From Duganella sp. Root336D2 (lineage in GTDB: Bacteria > Pseudomonadota > Gammaproteobacteria > Burkholderiales > Burkholderiaceae_D): 64,000 bases of DNA. The position numbers and the translations under genes were made by a program. The DNA is taken from contig NZ_LMDB01000001.1 in the NCBI RefSeq assembly GCF_001425005.1, forward strand, positions 188,393-252,392, in the 5' to 3' direction. The notes under the pieces were generated by a model, which had not been told where the DNA came from, ran no database searches, and saw only the letters and a program-made list of their open reading frames with translations. Positions 54,739 to 63,425 of this stretch are shown piece by piece. Within the stretch, counting starts at the first letter, position 1, and every line of letters begins with the position of its first letter.

Positions 54739-54764
54739 CAAACTTCCTATAAACAGCGTCTCGG

Positions 54765-56249
54765 TCAGCGTGCCAGCACGCTGTGCAGGTAATCCTGGTG
54801 GCTCGGCATGGTTGCGACGGTGGCGGCGATGCTGTCGCGCCGCATGCGCAGGGCGCGCAAGGCATCTTCGTGCGGCATTTCGTGCAGCGAGGGATCCGCG
54901 CGCTCGGGCCAGTGGCCCATGCCCGCGTGGATCGCCAGCCAACTGGTAGCGTCGAAACCTTCCTGGTCGTACTGGTGCAGGGCGCCGGCCTGGCGCCATG
55001 CGTGGATTTTGAAAGCCAGCGTCTCCGGCAATTCCATGCTCGCCATATCGCGCCAAAGCTGGCTGTCGCGGCGAGCCGTCAGGCAGTAGTGGAGGATGAT
55101 GAAGTCGCGGATACGCTCGAACTGGCGCCGCATGCCGGCGTTGTAGGCGGCCACGGCTTCCTGGCCGGGGCGCGCGCCGGCCAGCAGCAGTTCGATCAGT
55201 CGTCCCAGGCCGCTCTGGACCAGGAAGATGCTGGTCGACTCCAGCGGTTCGAGGAAGCCGGAAGACAGGCCGAGCGCCACCACGTTGTGCACCCAGAACC
55301 GCTCACGGTGCCCGGCGCTGAAACGCAGCAGGCGCGCGTCGGCCAATGCTGCGCCGTCGAGCTGCTGCATCAACTGTTCCCGCGCCCGTTCTTCGTCGAT
55401 GTAGCGGCTGGCGAACACATGGCCATGCCCGGTACGGTTGCTCAAGGGGATACGCCATGCCCAGCCCGCTTCCAGCGCGGTACAACGCGTAGAGGGCGTC
55501 AACGCCGCACCATTGCGCGCGGACGGGCAAGCCCAGGCCCGGTCCACCGGCAGCCAGCGGCTGAAATCGACGTAGCGCTCTTCCAGCGCACGCCCGAGCA
55601 GCAGCGAAGCAAAGCCCGAGCAGTCGGCGAACAGGTCGCCTTCCACCACGCGGCCGTCGGCAAGCGCCAGGTGGGCGATGCCGCCGTCGGCACGGCGCAC
55701 CGCGTCGACGATACGGCCTTCGCTGCGGCGTACGCCGCGCTGCAGCGCCATCGTGCGCAGGAAGGCGGCGTACAGCGCAGCGTCGAAATGGTAGGCGTAA
55801 TTGAACTGCCGCCCGTCGCCGGGACCGGGGGCCATGAAACGTCCCTGGCTGGCCATCACGCTGGGCAGGCATTGCCGGTCCAGCGCACCCAGCTCCGCCT
55901 CGCCGAGGCGGCGGTGCTGGCCCCACAGCGCATACGGGCCGCTCAGTCCACCGAAATCGCCGAAGGTATGGAAGTATTTCGCTCCCGCTTCGCGCCAGTC
56001 GCGAAACTCGATGCCCAGCTTGAAGGTGCCGTCGGTGGCGCGCAGGAATTGCGCTTCGTCGATACCGAGGATTTTGTGGAAGGCACGGATGGAGGGAAAG
56101 CTTGCCTCGCCAACGCCGACAATGCCGATTTCCTCCGATTCAACCAGCTCGACCGTGCTGGCCGGGAAAGCGGTCGCCAATGCGGTGGCTGTCATCCAGC
56201 CGGCCGTTCCGCCGCCAACGACCACGATGCGCTTGTATGCGGTATTCAT
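54765..56249 (-). CDS. Flavin-dependent halogenase, tryptophan-halogenase family, second copy
   Basis: A 494-residue paralogue of the halogenase at 46501. FAD motif GGGTAGWM, VGVGEASFPSIRAFHKIL, the TFKLGIEF lysine and GWAWRIPL are all kept, as are NYAYHFDAALYAAFLR and GLSSGFLEPLESTSI. It differs strongly in sequence from the first copy, so it is unlikely to be a recent tandem duplicate. It leads a two-gene unit with the GH29 fucosidase. The start at 56249 has GGGGACGAGG directly upstream. Confidence 0.92.
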   Translation of the reverse strand: MNTAYKRIVVVGGGTAGWMTATALATAFPASTVELVESEEIGIVGVGEASFPSIRAFHKILGIDEAQFLRATDGTFKLGIEFRDWREAGAKYFHTFGDFGGLSGPYALWGQHRRLGEAELGALDRQCLPSVMASQGRFMAPGPGDGRQFNYAYHFDAALYAAFLRTMALQRGVRRSEGRIVDAVRRADGGIAHLALADGRVVEGDLFADCSGFASLLLGRALEERYVDFSRWLPVDRAWACPSARNGAALTPSTRCTALEAGWAWRIPLSNRTGHGHVFASRYIDEERAREQLMQQLDGAALADARLLRFSAGHRERFWVHNVVALGLSSGFLEPLESTSIFLVQSGLGRLIELLLAGARPGQEAVAAYNAGMRRQFERIRDFIILHYCLTARRDSQLWRDMASMELPETLAFKIHAWRQAGALHQYDQEGFDATSWLAIHAGMGHWPERADPSLHEMPHEDALRALRMRRDSIAATVATMPSHQDYLHSVLAR

Positions 56250-56324
56250 CCTCGTCCCCTTCGCGATCTCGTGTGTGGATCGACTCTTTATGCGTCTGGA
56301 TTGTGCAAGTGGCCACCGGCCTTC

Positions 56325-56342
56325 GCAATTGTGAAAACTACC
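56325..56342. promoter_or_regulatory. Saccharide-locus operator, site 3 (halogenase/GH2 divergent promoters)
   Basis: GCAATTGTGAAAACTACC; 75 bp before the second halogenase start and 66 bp before the divergent GH2 start, so one site can serve both. It is the most divergent of the four copies at its right end (ACTACC in place of A/GTCACC). Confidence 0.65.
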
Positions 56343-56408
56343 AAGTCGCACAATGAAATCTTGCAGGGCAATTGAACTGCGGCGCACTGCGGTGGACAAT
56401 GCGGCGCT

Positions 56409-58406
56409 ATGAAACCGACCCTCGCATTGATATCGTGCGCATTGCTTGCGCCGCTGGCCGCCGCCGCACCACCGCGCGAAGCGATTGCGCTTGATGCGGA
56501 TTGGCTTTTCCACAAGGTTGGCGACCATGGCTGGCAGGCGGTCACCCTGCCCCACAGCTACGGCGCCTACCGCGGGCCCGCCTGGTATAGCCGCACGCTG
56601 CACCTGTCGCGCGTGCGCAACGGCCAGCGCCATTTCCTGGAGTTCGATGGCGCCCTGCTGGTAACGGAAGCCTGGATCAACGGCCAACAGGCAGGCCGGC
56701 ACGCAGGCGGCTTCGCCCGTTTCCGCTTTGACGTCACAAACCTGCTTCGGCAAGGCGACAACACGCTGGTGCTTCGCGTCGACAATGCGCCTGATGCCGC
56801 CGTCGCGCCGCTGGCCGGCGACTACACGCTCTCCGGCGGGCTCTATCGCAAAGTCCGCCTTGTGGCGACCAGCGATCTCCATTTCGACATGCTTGACTAC
56901 GGCGGCCCGGGCGTCTACTTCAAGCCCTATGCCATCTCACACGAAACGGCATCGCTGGCCTGGACCGCACGGGTCCGCAATGACCGTGATCGCAGCGCGC
57001 GGGCCGTCGTCACCACGCGGCTGCGCGATGCCGGCCAACGGATCGTCGCCAGCGCGCGCAAAACCGTCGAGCTGCCGCCCCGCAGCGCGGTGGAAATCGA
57101 TTTGCAAGCGGTGCTGCCGGCACCGCACCTGTGGCAAGGGACATCCGATCCCTACCTGTACACCAGCGAAGCCGAACTGGCCGAAGAAGGCGGCGCCGGG
57201 GCCAGCTTGCGCGACCGGCTCTCATTTGCAGCCGGCATCCGCGATATCCGGCTCGATCCCGAGCGCGGCCTGCTGCTCAACGGTGCGAGCTACCGGGTGC
57301 ATGGCGTCAATGTGCACCAGACTTCGCTGCCCGGCAAAGGCATCGCCGCTTCCGACGCGGACATCGACGCCGACTACCGTATCCTGTCGGAACTCGGGGT
57401 CACCGGCCTGCGCTATGCGCACTACCAGCATCCGCAGCGCGGCTATGACCTGTCAGACCGTGCCGGATGGCTGGTGTGGACCGAACTGCCCCTGACCGCC
57501 GCCGTCAACGGCTCGGATGACTTCCTTGCCAACAGCACGCAGCAGCTGCGCGAGCTGGTGCGCCAGAACAGCAACCATCCTTCCGTCATGCTGTGGGGTC
57601 TGGGCAACGAGATTTACCAGAGCGACGCGGCGAGCGCGCGCGTATTGGCAAAGCTGCAGCAAATCGCACATGAGGAGGACCCGAGCCGCCCGACCGCCTA
57701 CGCCAATTGCTGCGCACCGATCGATGGCCCGCAGGCGTCGCACACCGATGCCGTCGCTTCCAACGTCTATTTCGGCTGGTACGACGGACAATTCGCCGAC
57801 CTGGGCCCCTTCCTTGATGCCAACCGCACGCGCCGCCCGGCAACTGCGCTGGCCATCAGCGAGTATGGCGCGGGCGCCAGTGCACTGCAGCAGGAAGACC
57901 CGCCGCGACGCCCGCAGCCGGGCGGCCGCTGGCACCCCGAGCAGTACCAGGCGCTGTACCACGAGGCGGCCTGGCCGCAGCTGGCGGCGCGGCCCTGGCT
58001 CTGGGCCAGCTTCGTCTGGGTCGGGTTCGACTTCGCGTCGGCCGGCCGCAACGAGGGCGACACCCCGGGATTCAACGACAAGGGCCTGGTCAGCTTCGAC
58101 CGTACGATCAGGAAGGACGCCTATTTCTGGTACCAGGCCAACTGGGCGTCCCAGCCAATGGCCTATATCACCTCGCGCCGCCACGCCCTGCGCACCCAGG
58201 CTGCCACGCAGGTCAAGGTGTACAGCAACCAGGCCAGCGCGCGCCTGCGCCTGAACGGCGTCGACCTCGGCCAGCGGCCGGTGGCCGGCCACATCGCCAC
58301 CTGGCAGGTGGAACTGGCCGAGGGCGCCAACCGGCTGCAAGTCTCGGCGGGCGGCGCCGCCGATTCCGTTGAATGGACTTTCCGGCCGGCGCCGCCGGCG
58401 CGCTAG
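56409..58406 (+). CDS. Secreted GH2 beta-galactosidase
   Basis: A 665-residue GH2 enzyme with signal peptide (MKPTLALISCALLAPLAAAA). Jelly-roll domain (WYSRTLHLSRV, FDGALLVTEAWINGQQAGRHAGGFARFRFDVT), immunoglobulin-like domain and barrel with acid/base Glu in VMLWGLGNEIYQ and nucleophile Glu in ALAISEYGAGAS. Beta-galactosidase is the most likely activity; beta-glucuronidase or -mannosidase cannot be excluded. It is a single-gene unit, convergent with the GH39 gene, their stops 4 bp apart. Confidence 0.9.
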   Translation: MKPTLALISCALLAPLAAAAPPREAIALDADWLFHKVGDHGWQAVTLPHSYGAYRGPAWYSRTLHLSRVRNGQRHFLEFDGALLVTEAWINGQQAGRHAGGFARFRFDVTNLLRQGDNTLVLRVDNAPDAAVAPLAGDYTLSGGLYRKVRLVATSDLHFDMLDYGGPGVYFKPYAISHETASLAWTARVRNDRDRSARAVVTTRLRDAGQRIVASARKTVELPPRSAVEIDLQAVLPAPHLWQGTSDPYLYTSEAELAEEGGAGASLRDRLSFAAGIRDIRLDPERGLLLNGASYRVHGVNVHQTSLPGKGIAASDADIDADYRILSELGVTGLRYAHYQHPQRGYDLSDRAGWLVWTELPLTAAVNGSDDFLANSTQQLRELVRQNSNHPSVMLWGLGNEIYQSDAASARVLAKLQQIAHEEDPSRPTAYANCCAPIDGPQASHTDAVASNVYFGWYDGQFADLGPFLDANRTRRPATALAISEYGAGASALQQEDPPRRPQPGGRWHPEQYQALYHEAAWPQLAARPWLWASFVWVGFDFASAGRNEGDTPGFNDKGLVSFDRTIRKDAYFWYQANWASQPMAYITSRRHALRTQAATQVKVYSNQASARLRLNGVDLGQRPVAGHIATWQVELAEGANRLQVSAGGAADSVEWTFRPAPPAR

Positions 58407-58410
58407 CGCT

Positions 58411-59994
58411 TCAGCGCTTCCCCACCGGTTCCAGCGTCAGCAGCACCACGTCATTGCTGCGCATCGGTACGGTGAGCGAGAAACTGCCCGACTTGCCGAT
58501 GCTGACTTCGCGCACCGTTTCCGGCGCGTCGCTGGTCAAGGCCGTGAGCTTGTCCAGCTGCTCCGGCGTCAGCTTTTCCGGCATGCCCATTTCAATGTAG
58601 GCCGTATGGGCATCGTTGGCGCGGAAGCCGGTGCGGTGCACCTGCACGCGATACTTGCCGGGCTTGGCGTGGCGCACCGTGAACGCCAGCGGCGCGGACG
58701 GCGTGGCCGGCAGCACCTTGGTGAAGAAGGAACGGTTGCTGACCGCCTGTTGCGGCTGCTGGAAGTCCCAGGCCACGGCGCGCACCGCCTTGCCATCGCT
58801 GGCCGCCATCACCTGCCCGTCGGCCACCGGAATTTCCTTGCCGCTCAAGGCGTGCAGGTATTGGTACGAGAAATACGGACCCTTGCGCACGCCCTGTGGC
58901 GTCATCAGGCCGAAGCCGCCGTCGAATGGCCTGGTCTGCGGCCCGGGTTCTTCGAACAGGTCGGTGTAGGTCCAGTAGCTCATGCCTTGCACCAGGCCCT
59001 TGGTCCCTTTCAGCTTGCTCAGGATGTAGGCCGCGCCGATATAGGAGTCGTGCACCTTGTCGCGCGGGTTGTAGCTGGTACTCCATTCGGTGAAGTACAG
59101 CGGCAGCTGCGGGTACTTCGATGCGGCGATCTGCTGGCGCACCTTGCGCACGTCGCCGATGATGGCATCGGGCGATGGCGACAGCTTGGTGTCCTCCACG
59201 CCCTTCTCGTCCAGGAAGCCGCTATCGACGCCGTAGGTATGGGTGCTTACGAAATCCACCGCCGCGCCGCTGCTGGCCACATGCTCGAGGAACTCGGGCA
59301 CCCAGGCCGCGCCGGCAGTGGACGGACCGCCTACGCGCAGGGCCGGATCGATGGCCTTGATCGCCTTGGCCGAGACGTCGTACAGTTCGAAATACGCCTT
59401 CTGCTCGGCGCCCTCCCAGAACCCGTCGAGGTTCGGCTCATTCCAGACTTCAAAGAACCAGCTGCGCACTTCCTCCTTGCCATAGCGCTGCTGGCAGTGC
59501 TGGACGAAGGCCGTAACCAGGTCGCGCCAGCCAATGAGCTCAGGGTGCGAGGTATTGCCCTCCCAGTAGAAAATCCTGGCGTTCGAAGTGGCCAGCGCCT
59601 GGGGTGTAAAGCCCAGTTCGACGAAGGGCTTGATATTGCGCGCCAGCAGGTCGTCATACAGCTTGTCGATGCCGCTCCAGTCGTAGACCAGCTTGCCGTT
59701 TTCCTTCTTCACGGTCTGCAGCACGTCGTGGAAGATGGCGTGGAAGCGGATGTAGCGGAAGCCGGTTTCGTCGACCAGGGTCTTCAACTGGGCCATGCTG
59801 TCTGCACGCCGCAGGGTGCCCGGATAATCGGAGCCGATCGACAGATCGTAGAAACGGTCCAGGGCCTGGCCGGCTTTCGCAGCGTCCAGCACAACCTGGC
59901 GCGCCGCCGCCTTGGCGGGCGTGGCGGCATTCGCCGCGCTATTCGATAAACATGCCGCGCCCAGCGCGGCCAGGCAGATGTGTTGCAGCTTCAT
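58411..59994 (-). CDS. Secreted GH39 beta-xylosidase-like enzyme
   Basis: A 527-residue GH39 protein with signal peptide (ending SAANA). The barrel carries acid/base Glu in FFEVWNEPNLDGF and nucleophile Glu in LPLYFTEWSTSYN, with DFVSTHTYGV and the C-terminal beta domain of the family. Beta-xylosidase is the usual activity; alpha-L-iduronidase is the other family activity and is unlikely here. It shares operator site 4 with the divergent esterase operon. Confidence 0.92.
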   Translation of the reverse strand: MKLQHICLAALGAACLSNSAANAATPAKAAARQVVLDAAKAGQALDRFYDLSIGSDYPGTLRRADSMAQLKTLVDETGFRYIRFHAIFHDVLQTVKKENGKLVYDWSGIDKLYDDLLARNIKPFVELGFTPQALATSNARIFYWEGNTSHPELIGWRDLVTAFVQHCQQRYGKEEVRSWFFEVWNEPNLDGFWEGAEQKAYFELYDVSAKAIKAIDPALRVGGPSTAGAAWVPEFLEHVASSGAAVDFVSTHTYGVDSGFLDEKGVEDTKLSPSPDAIIGDVRKVRQQIAASKYPQLPLYFTEWSTSYNPRDKVHDSYIGAAYILSKLKGTKGLVQGMSYWTYTDLFEEPGPQTRPFDGGFGLMTPQGVRKGPYFSYQYLHALSGKEIPVADGQVMAASDGKAVRAVAWDFQQPQQAVSNRSFFTKVLPATPSAPLAFTVRHAKPGKYRVQVHRTGFRANDAHTAYIEMGMPEKLTPEQLDKLTALTSDAPETVREVSIGKSGSFSLTVPMRSNDVVLLTLEPVGKR

Positions 59995-60098
59995 TCGGTC
60001 GGACTCCTGTTGTTTCTGGTTGTGCGAGGCATGCTATCACCGGGCATTCGGACTGGGAATGTGGCCGCTGCCGCTTGCGGTAAATCATTCTGCCGGTC

Positions 60099-60116
60099 GG
60101 TGATTTTCATAATTGC
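60099..60116. promoter_or_regulatory. Saccharide-locus operator, site 4 (GH39/esterase divergent promoters)
   Basis: On the plus strand GGTGATTTTCATAATTGC, the reverse complement of GCAATTATGAAAATCACC. It lies 59 bp before the esterase start and 104 bp before the GH39 start. The central TGAAAATCA is a palindromic core as in the other sites. Confidence 0.7.
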
Positions 60117-60175
60117 AGCGCCACGGCCAGTCTGCAAAGATGGCCTGGTTTGTCAATTCCCGGAGAATGCAACCA

Positions 60176-61075
60176 ATGCGATCATGGATCCTGGCCCTGC
60201 TGTTCATGGCCGCCAACAGCGCCCTTGCGCAAACCAGCGTCATACCGGTCTGGCCCGATGGGGTCCCCAACGCGCGGCCGCAGGCCGGCCCGGAACGCGC
60301 CGACGGCGAGCGTATCAGCAATGTCAGCCAGCCGACCCTGGCGCTGTATCCGGCTGCCCTGGACCGCCCGACCGGCACGGCCGTCATCATCTGCCCTGGC
60401 GGCAGCTACCAGTTCCTGTCCAATACGCGTGAGGGCCAGCAATACGCACAATGGCTGTCCAGCCTTGGCATCACCGCCTTCGTCCTCAAGTACCGCCTGG
60501 CCGATTACGGCCATCCGGCTCCCTTGCAGGACGTCCTGCACGCGATCCGCCTGGTGCGCTCGCAGGCGGCAAAATACGGCATCGCACCGGACCGCATCGG
60601 CGTCATGGGCAGTTCGGCCGGCGGCCACCTTGCCGCCAGCGCCTCCACCCTGTTCAACCATCCGGCAGGAAGGGCCGGCGATGCGCTCGACCCTGTCAGC
60701 GCACGCCCCGATTTCGCCATCCTGATGTATCCCGTGATCAGCATGCAAGCGCCGGCCGTCCACGCCGGCTCGCGCGACGCACTGCTCGGCCCCAGGCCGC
60801 CGGCCGCACTGGTGCAGCTGATGTCGCTCGAGAAGCAGGTCAGCGCGGCTACGCCGCCCACCCTGCTGATCCACTCGCAGGACGATGGCCTGGTGCCGGT
60901 CGACAACAGCATCCTCTACTTCCAGGCCCTGACCCGCGCCAAGGTGCCGGCTGAAATGCTGGTCTTCGAGCACGGCGGCCACGGCATGGCCATGCGCACC
61001 GGCAACGGCACTGCCTCCAGCTGGACCCGGCGCGCCGAAGACTGGCTGCGCGACCGCAAACTGATTTCCCAATGA
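60176..61075 (+). CDS. Secreted alpha/beta-hydrolase acetyl-esterase-like protein
   Basis: A 299-residue esterase with signal peptide (MRSWILALLFMAANSALAQ). Motifs: VIICPGGSYQFLS (oxyanion), nucleophile Ser in GVMGSSAGGHLAAS, Asp in HSQDDGLVPVDNS and His in FEHGGHGMAM. This layout fits acetyl-xylan-type esterases found with hemicellulose genes. GGAG at 60162-60165 favours the start at 60176 over the Met three codons earlier. It is the first gene of an operon with GH31 (10-bp gap) and GH43. Confidence 0.9.
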   Translation: MRSWILALLFMAANSALAQTSVIPVWPDGVPNARPQAGPERADGERISNVSQPTLALYPAALDRPTGTAVIICPGGSYQFLSNTREGQQYAQWLSSLGITAFVLKYRLADYGHPAPLQDVLHAIRLVRSQAAKYGIAPDRIGVMGSSAGGHLAASASTLFNHPAGRAGDALDPVSARPDFAILMYPVISMQAPAVHAGSRDALLGPRPPAALVQLMSLEKQVSAATPPTLLIHSQDDGLVPVDNSILYFQALTRAKVPAEMLVFEHGGHGMAMRTGNGTASSWTRRAEDWLRDRKLISQ

Positions 61076-61085
61076 AGGAGTTTTG

Positions 61086-63425
61086 ATGAATGTGCATTGC
61101 AAACGCACGGCCCTGGCCGCTGCGCTTTCCTTGACCGGCCTGGGCGCCGCCCACGCAGCGCCAATCGCTACCCTTGACCGCAACGGCGCCTGGGTCTCGG
61201 TGGAGGCCTATGGGCCGAACGTGCTCCACATCACCATTGCGGCCGACAAGGCCGAAGCACTGAAGGGTCCGGGATTTGGCATTTTGCCGCAGAACGCCGA
61301 CAATTCGGCCTTCCGCCACAGCAGCGGAAAAGATGGCGACAGCTTCGCCTCGGCGGCGCTGAACCTGCGCCTGCCGCCCGCCCCGCAACCGCGCGTGCCA
61401 AGCCAGATGGAAAAGTACTTCGCACCGCAGCTGGCGCCGGTCGGCCTGCAGGTGCGCAACGCCAAGGGCGAGCTGGTGCTCGACATGACGGGCTGGGAGC
61501 TGGCGCCGCACACGGTTGCCGGCGAAAAGACCTACCAGGCCGGCGCCAGCTTCAGCGCGCCTGCCGACGAACATTACTACGGCATGGGCCAGAACCAGGA
61601 ATCGACCGGCCCGCTCGACCTGCGCGGCCGTGTGCTCGACTGCAAGCACTGGTACGATGCACCGGCCGGCGAGACGGTCTGCGTGCCGTTCATGGTGTCC
61701 TCCAAGGGCTACGGCATTGTCTGGGACAATGCCTCGGCGACCCGCTTCATCGCCGGCGTCAACGGCCGTACCGCCTTCCAGTCGAACGTCGGCGAGCGTG
61801 TCAGCTTCTTCGTCATCACCGGCAGCACGCCGGAAGAAATCTATTCGGGCTACGCGCGCGTGACCGGCAAGACGCCGATCCCGCCCAAGGCCGCTTTCGG
61901 CCTGATCCAGTCCAAAGCGCGCTACGAAAGCCAGCAGGAAATCCTCAGCGTGGCGAACACTTACCGCCAGAAGAAATACCCGCTCGACATCATGGTGCTT
62001 GACTGGTTCCACTGGACCCGCATGGGCCAGCTCGATATCGATCCGGCGCAATTCCCCGCCCCGGCGGCCATGAACAAGGAGCTGCACGAGCTGGGCATGC
62101 AGTCGATCGTCTCGGTCTGGCCGCGCTTTGAAACCTCGGGCCGCTATTTCAACGAGCTCGATGCCAAGGGCTACTTCCTGAAGGACAAGGACGGCAAGAC
62201 CGTTGACGGCCTGCCGTTCCGCTCCGACCGCGTGGGCGCCCTGATCGATGCCACCAACCCGGCCGCGCGCCAATGGTTCTGGGAGCGCATGCGCGACAAT
62301 ATCCTGTCGCAAGGCTTCGACTACCCATGGCTCGACGAAACCGAGCCGGACCTGGTACCGGACGGCTATTTCTATTCGATCGGCTCCGGCGACCGCTACC
62401 ACAACCTGTTCCCGCTGCTGCATACCGAAGGCGTACACCAGGGCATGCGCGCCTGGAAGCCGAACAAGCGCGCCCTGATCCTGTCGCGCGCCGCCTACCT
62501 CGGTTCCCAGCGCACCGGCGCCCTGTTCTGGTCTTCCGACATCAACCCGTCGTGGGAAGCGCTGGCGCGCCAGATCCCGACTGGCCTGAACATGACCGCT
62601 TCCGGCATCGCCTACTGGGGCAACGATATCGGCGGCTGGCAATGGCTGCCGCAGTCGACCCGGGCCACCAGGCAGCCGCTGGTCGACCCGCGCGGCGGCG
62701 AAGAGACCATCGGCCAGAACCACGACTATCCTGAACTGCTCACACGCTGGTTCCAGTACGGCACCTTCCTGCCCACACTGCGCCTGCATGGCGACCGCAA
62801 GCATGCGGAAATCTGGGCCTTCGGCCAGCACGCCGAAAGCATCATGGCGCGCTACGACCGCCTGCGCTACCAGCTGATCCCTTACATCTACAGCCAGGCC
62901 AAGGCGACCTGGGACAATGGCGCGCCTTTCATGCGCCCGCTGTGGATGGACTTCCCGCAGGACCCGAACGTCGCCAATATCGGTACCGAATACATGTTCG
63001 GCCCGGCCTTCCTGGTGGCGCCGGTGACCGAGCAGGGCCAGACCGAAAAGGATGTCTACCTGCCCGCGGGCAGCGACTGGTACAACTTCTGGACCAATGA
63101 AAAACTGGCTGGCGGCCGCTGGATCAAGGTCGCGGCACCGATCGAGCAGATCCCGGTCTTCGTGCGCGCCGGCTCCATCGTGCCGCTGGGCGCCGAGATC
63201 CAGTCGACCGCCACCAGGCAGGCAATTGCCGAGATCAAGGTCTATCCGGGCAGGGACGGCGAATTCACCCTGTATGACGACGATGGCGTCTCCTACGACT
63301 ACGAAAAAGGCAAGGCCACGCTGGCCAGGCTGAAATGGGACGACAGCGCCGGCCGCCTCACCGTCAGCGGCGACGCCGACTTGTCGCGCAAGGCGCCAGG
63401 CATCACCAGGGTGGCAGGAAAATGA
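61086..63425 (+). CDS. Secreted GH31 alpha-xylosidase-like enzyme
   Basis: A 779-residue GH31 enzyme with signal peptide (ending GAAHA). An N-terminal beta domain, the barrel with the region WLDETEPD holding the nucleophile Asp, ALFWSSDINPSWEALARQIPTGLNMTASGIAYWGNDIGGW and a beta-sandwich C-terminus (VFVRAGSIVPLGAEI, YDDDGVSYDYEKG) are present. In xyloglucan loci GH31 members release alpha-xylose; this activity is inferred from context. AAGGAG at 61075-61080 fixes the ATG at 61086. The gene overlaps the next one by 4 bp. Confidence 0.93.
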   Translation: MNVHCKRTALAAALSLTGLGAAHAAPIATLDRNGAWVSVEAYGPNVLHITIAADKAEALKGPGFGILPQNADNSAFRHSSGKDGDSFASAALNLRLPPAPQPRVPSQMEKYFAPQLAPVGLQVRNAKGELVLDMTGWELAPHTVAGEKTYQAGASFSAPADEHYYGMGQNQESTGPLDLRGRVLDCKHWYDAPAGETVCVPFMVSSKGYGIVWDNASATRFIAGVNGRTAFQSNVGERVSFFVITGSTPEEIYSGYARVTGKTPIPPKAAFGLIQSKARYESQQEILSVANTYRQKKYPLDIMVLDWFHWTRMGQLDIDPAQFPAPAAMNKELHELGMQSIVSVWPRFETSGRYFNELDAKGYFLKDKDGKTVDGLPFRSDRVGALIDATNPAARQWFWERMRDNILSQGFDYPWLDETEPDLVPDGYFYSIGSGDRYHNLFPLLHTEGVHQGMRAWKPNKRALILSRAAYLGSQRTGALFWSSDINPSWEALARQIPTGLNMTASGIAYWGNDIGGWQWLPQSTRATRQPLVDPRGGEETIGQNHDYPELLTRWFQYGTFLPTLRLHGDRKHAEIWAFGQHAESIMARYDRLRYQLIPYIYSQAKATWDNGAPFMRPLWMDFPQDPNVANIGTEYMFGPAFLVAPVTEQGQTEKDVYLPAGSDWYNFWTNEKLAGGRWIKVAAPIEQIPVFVRAGSIVPLGAEIQSTATRQAIAEIKVYPGRDGEFTLYDDDGVSYDYEKGKATLARLKWDDSAGRLTVSGDADLSRKAPGITRVAGK

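Noticed and set aside
60849-62831. 660-residue minus-strand frame opposite the esterase and GH31 genes
   Set aside because: Antisense shadow spanning two well-supported genes.
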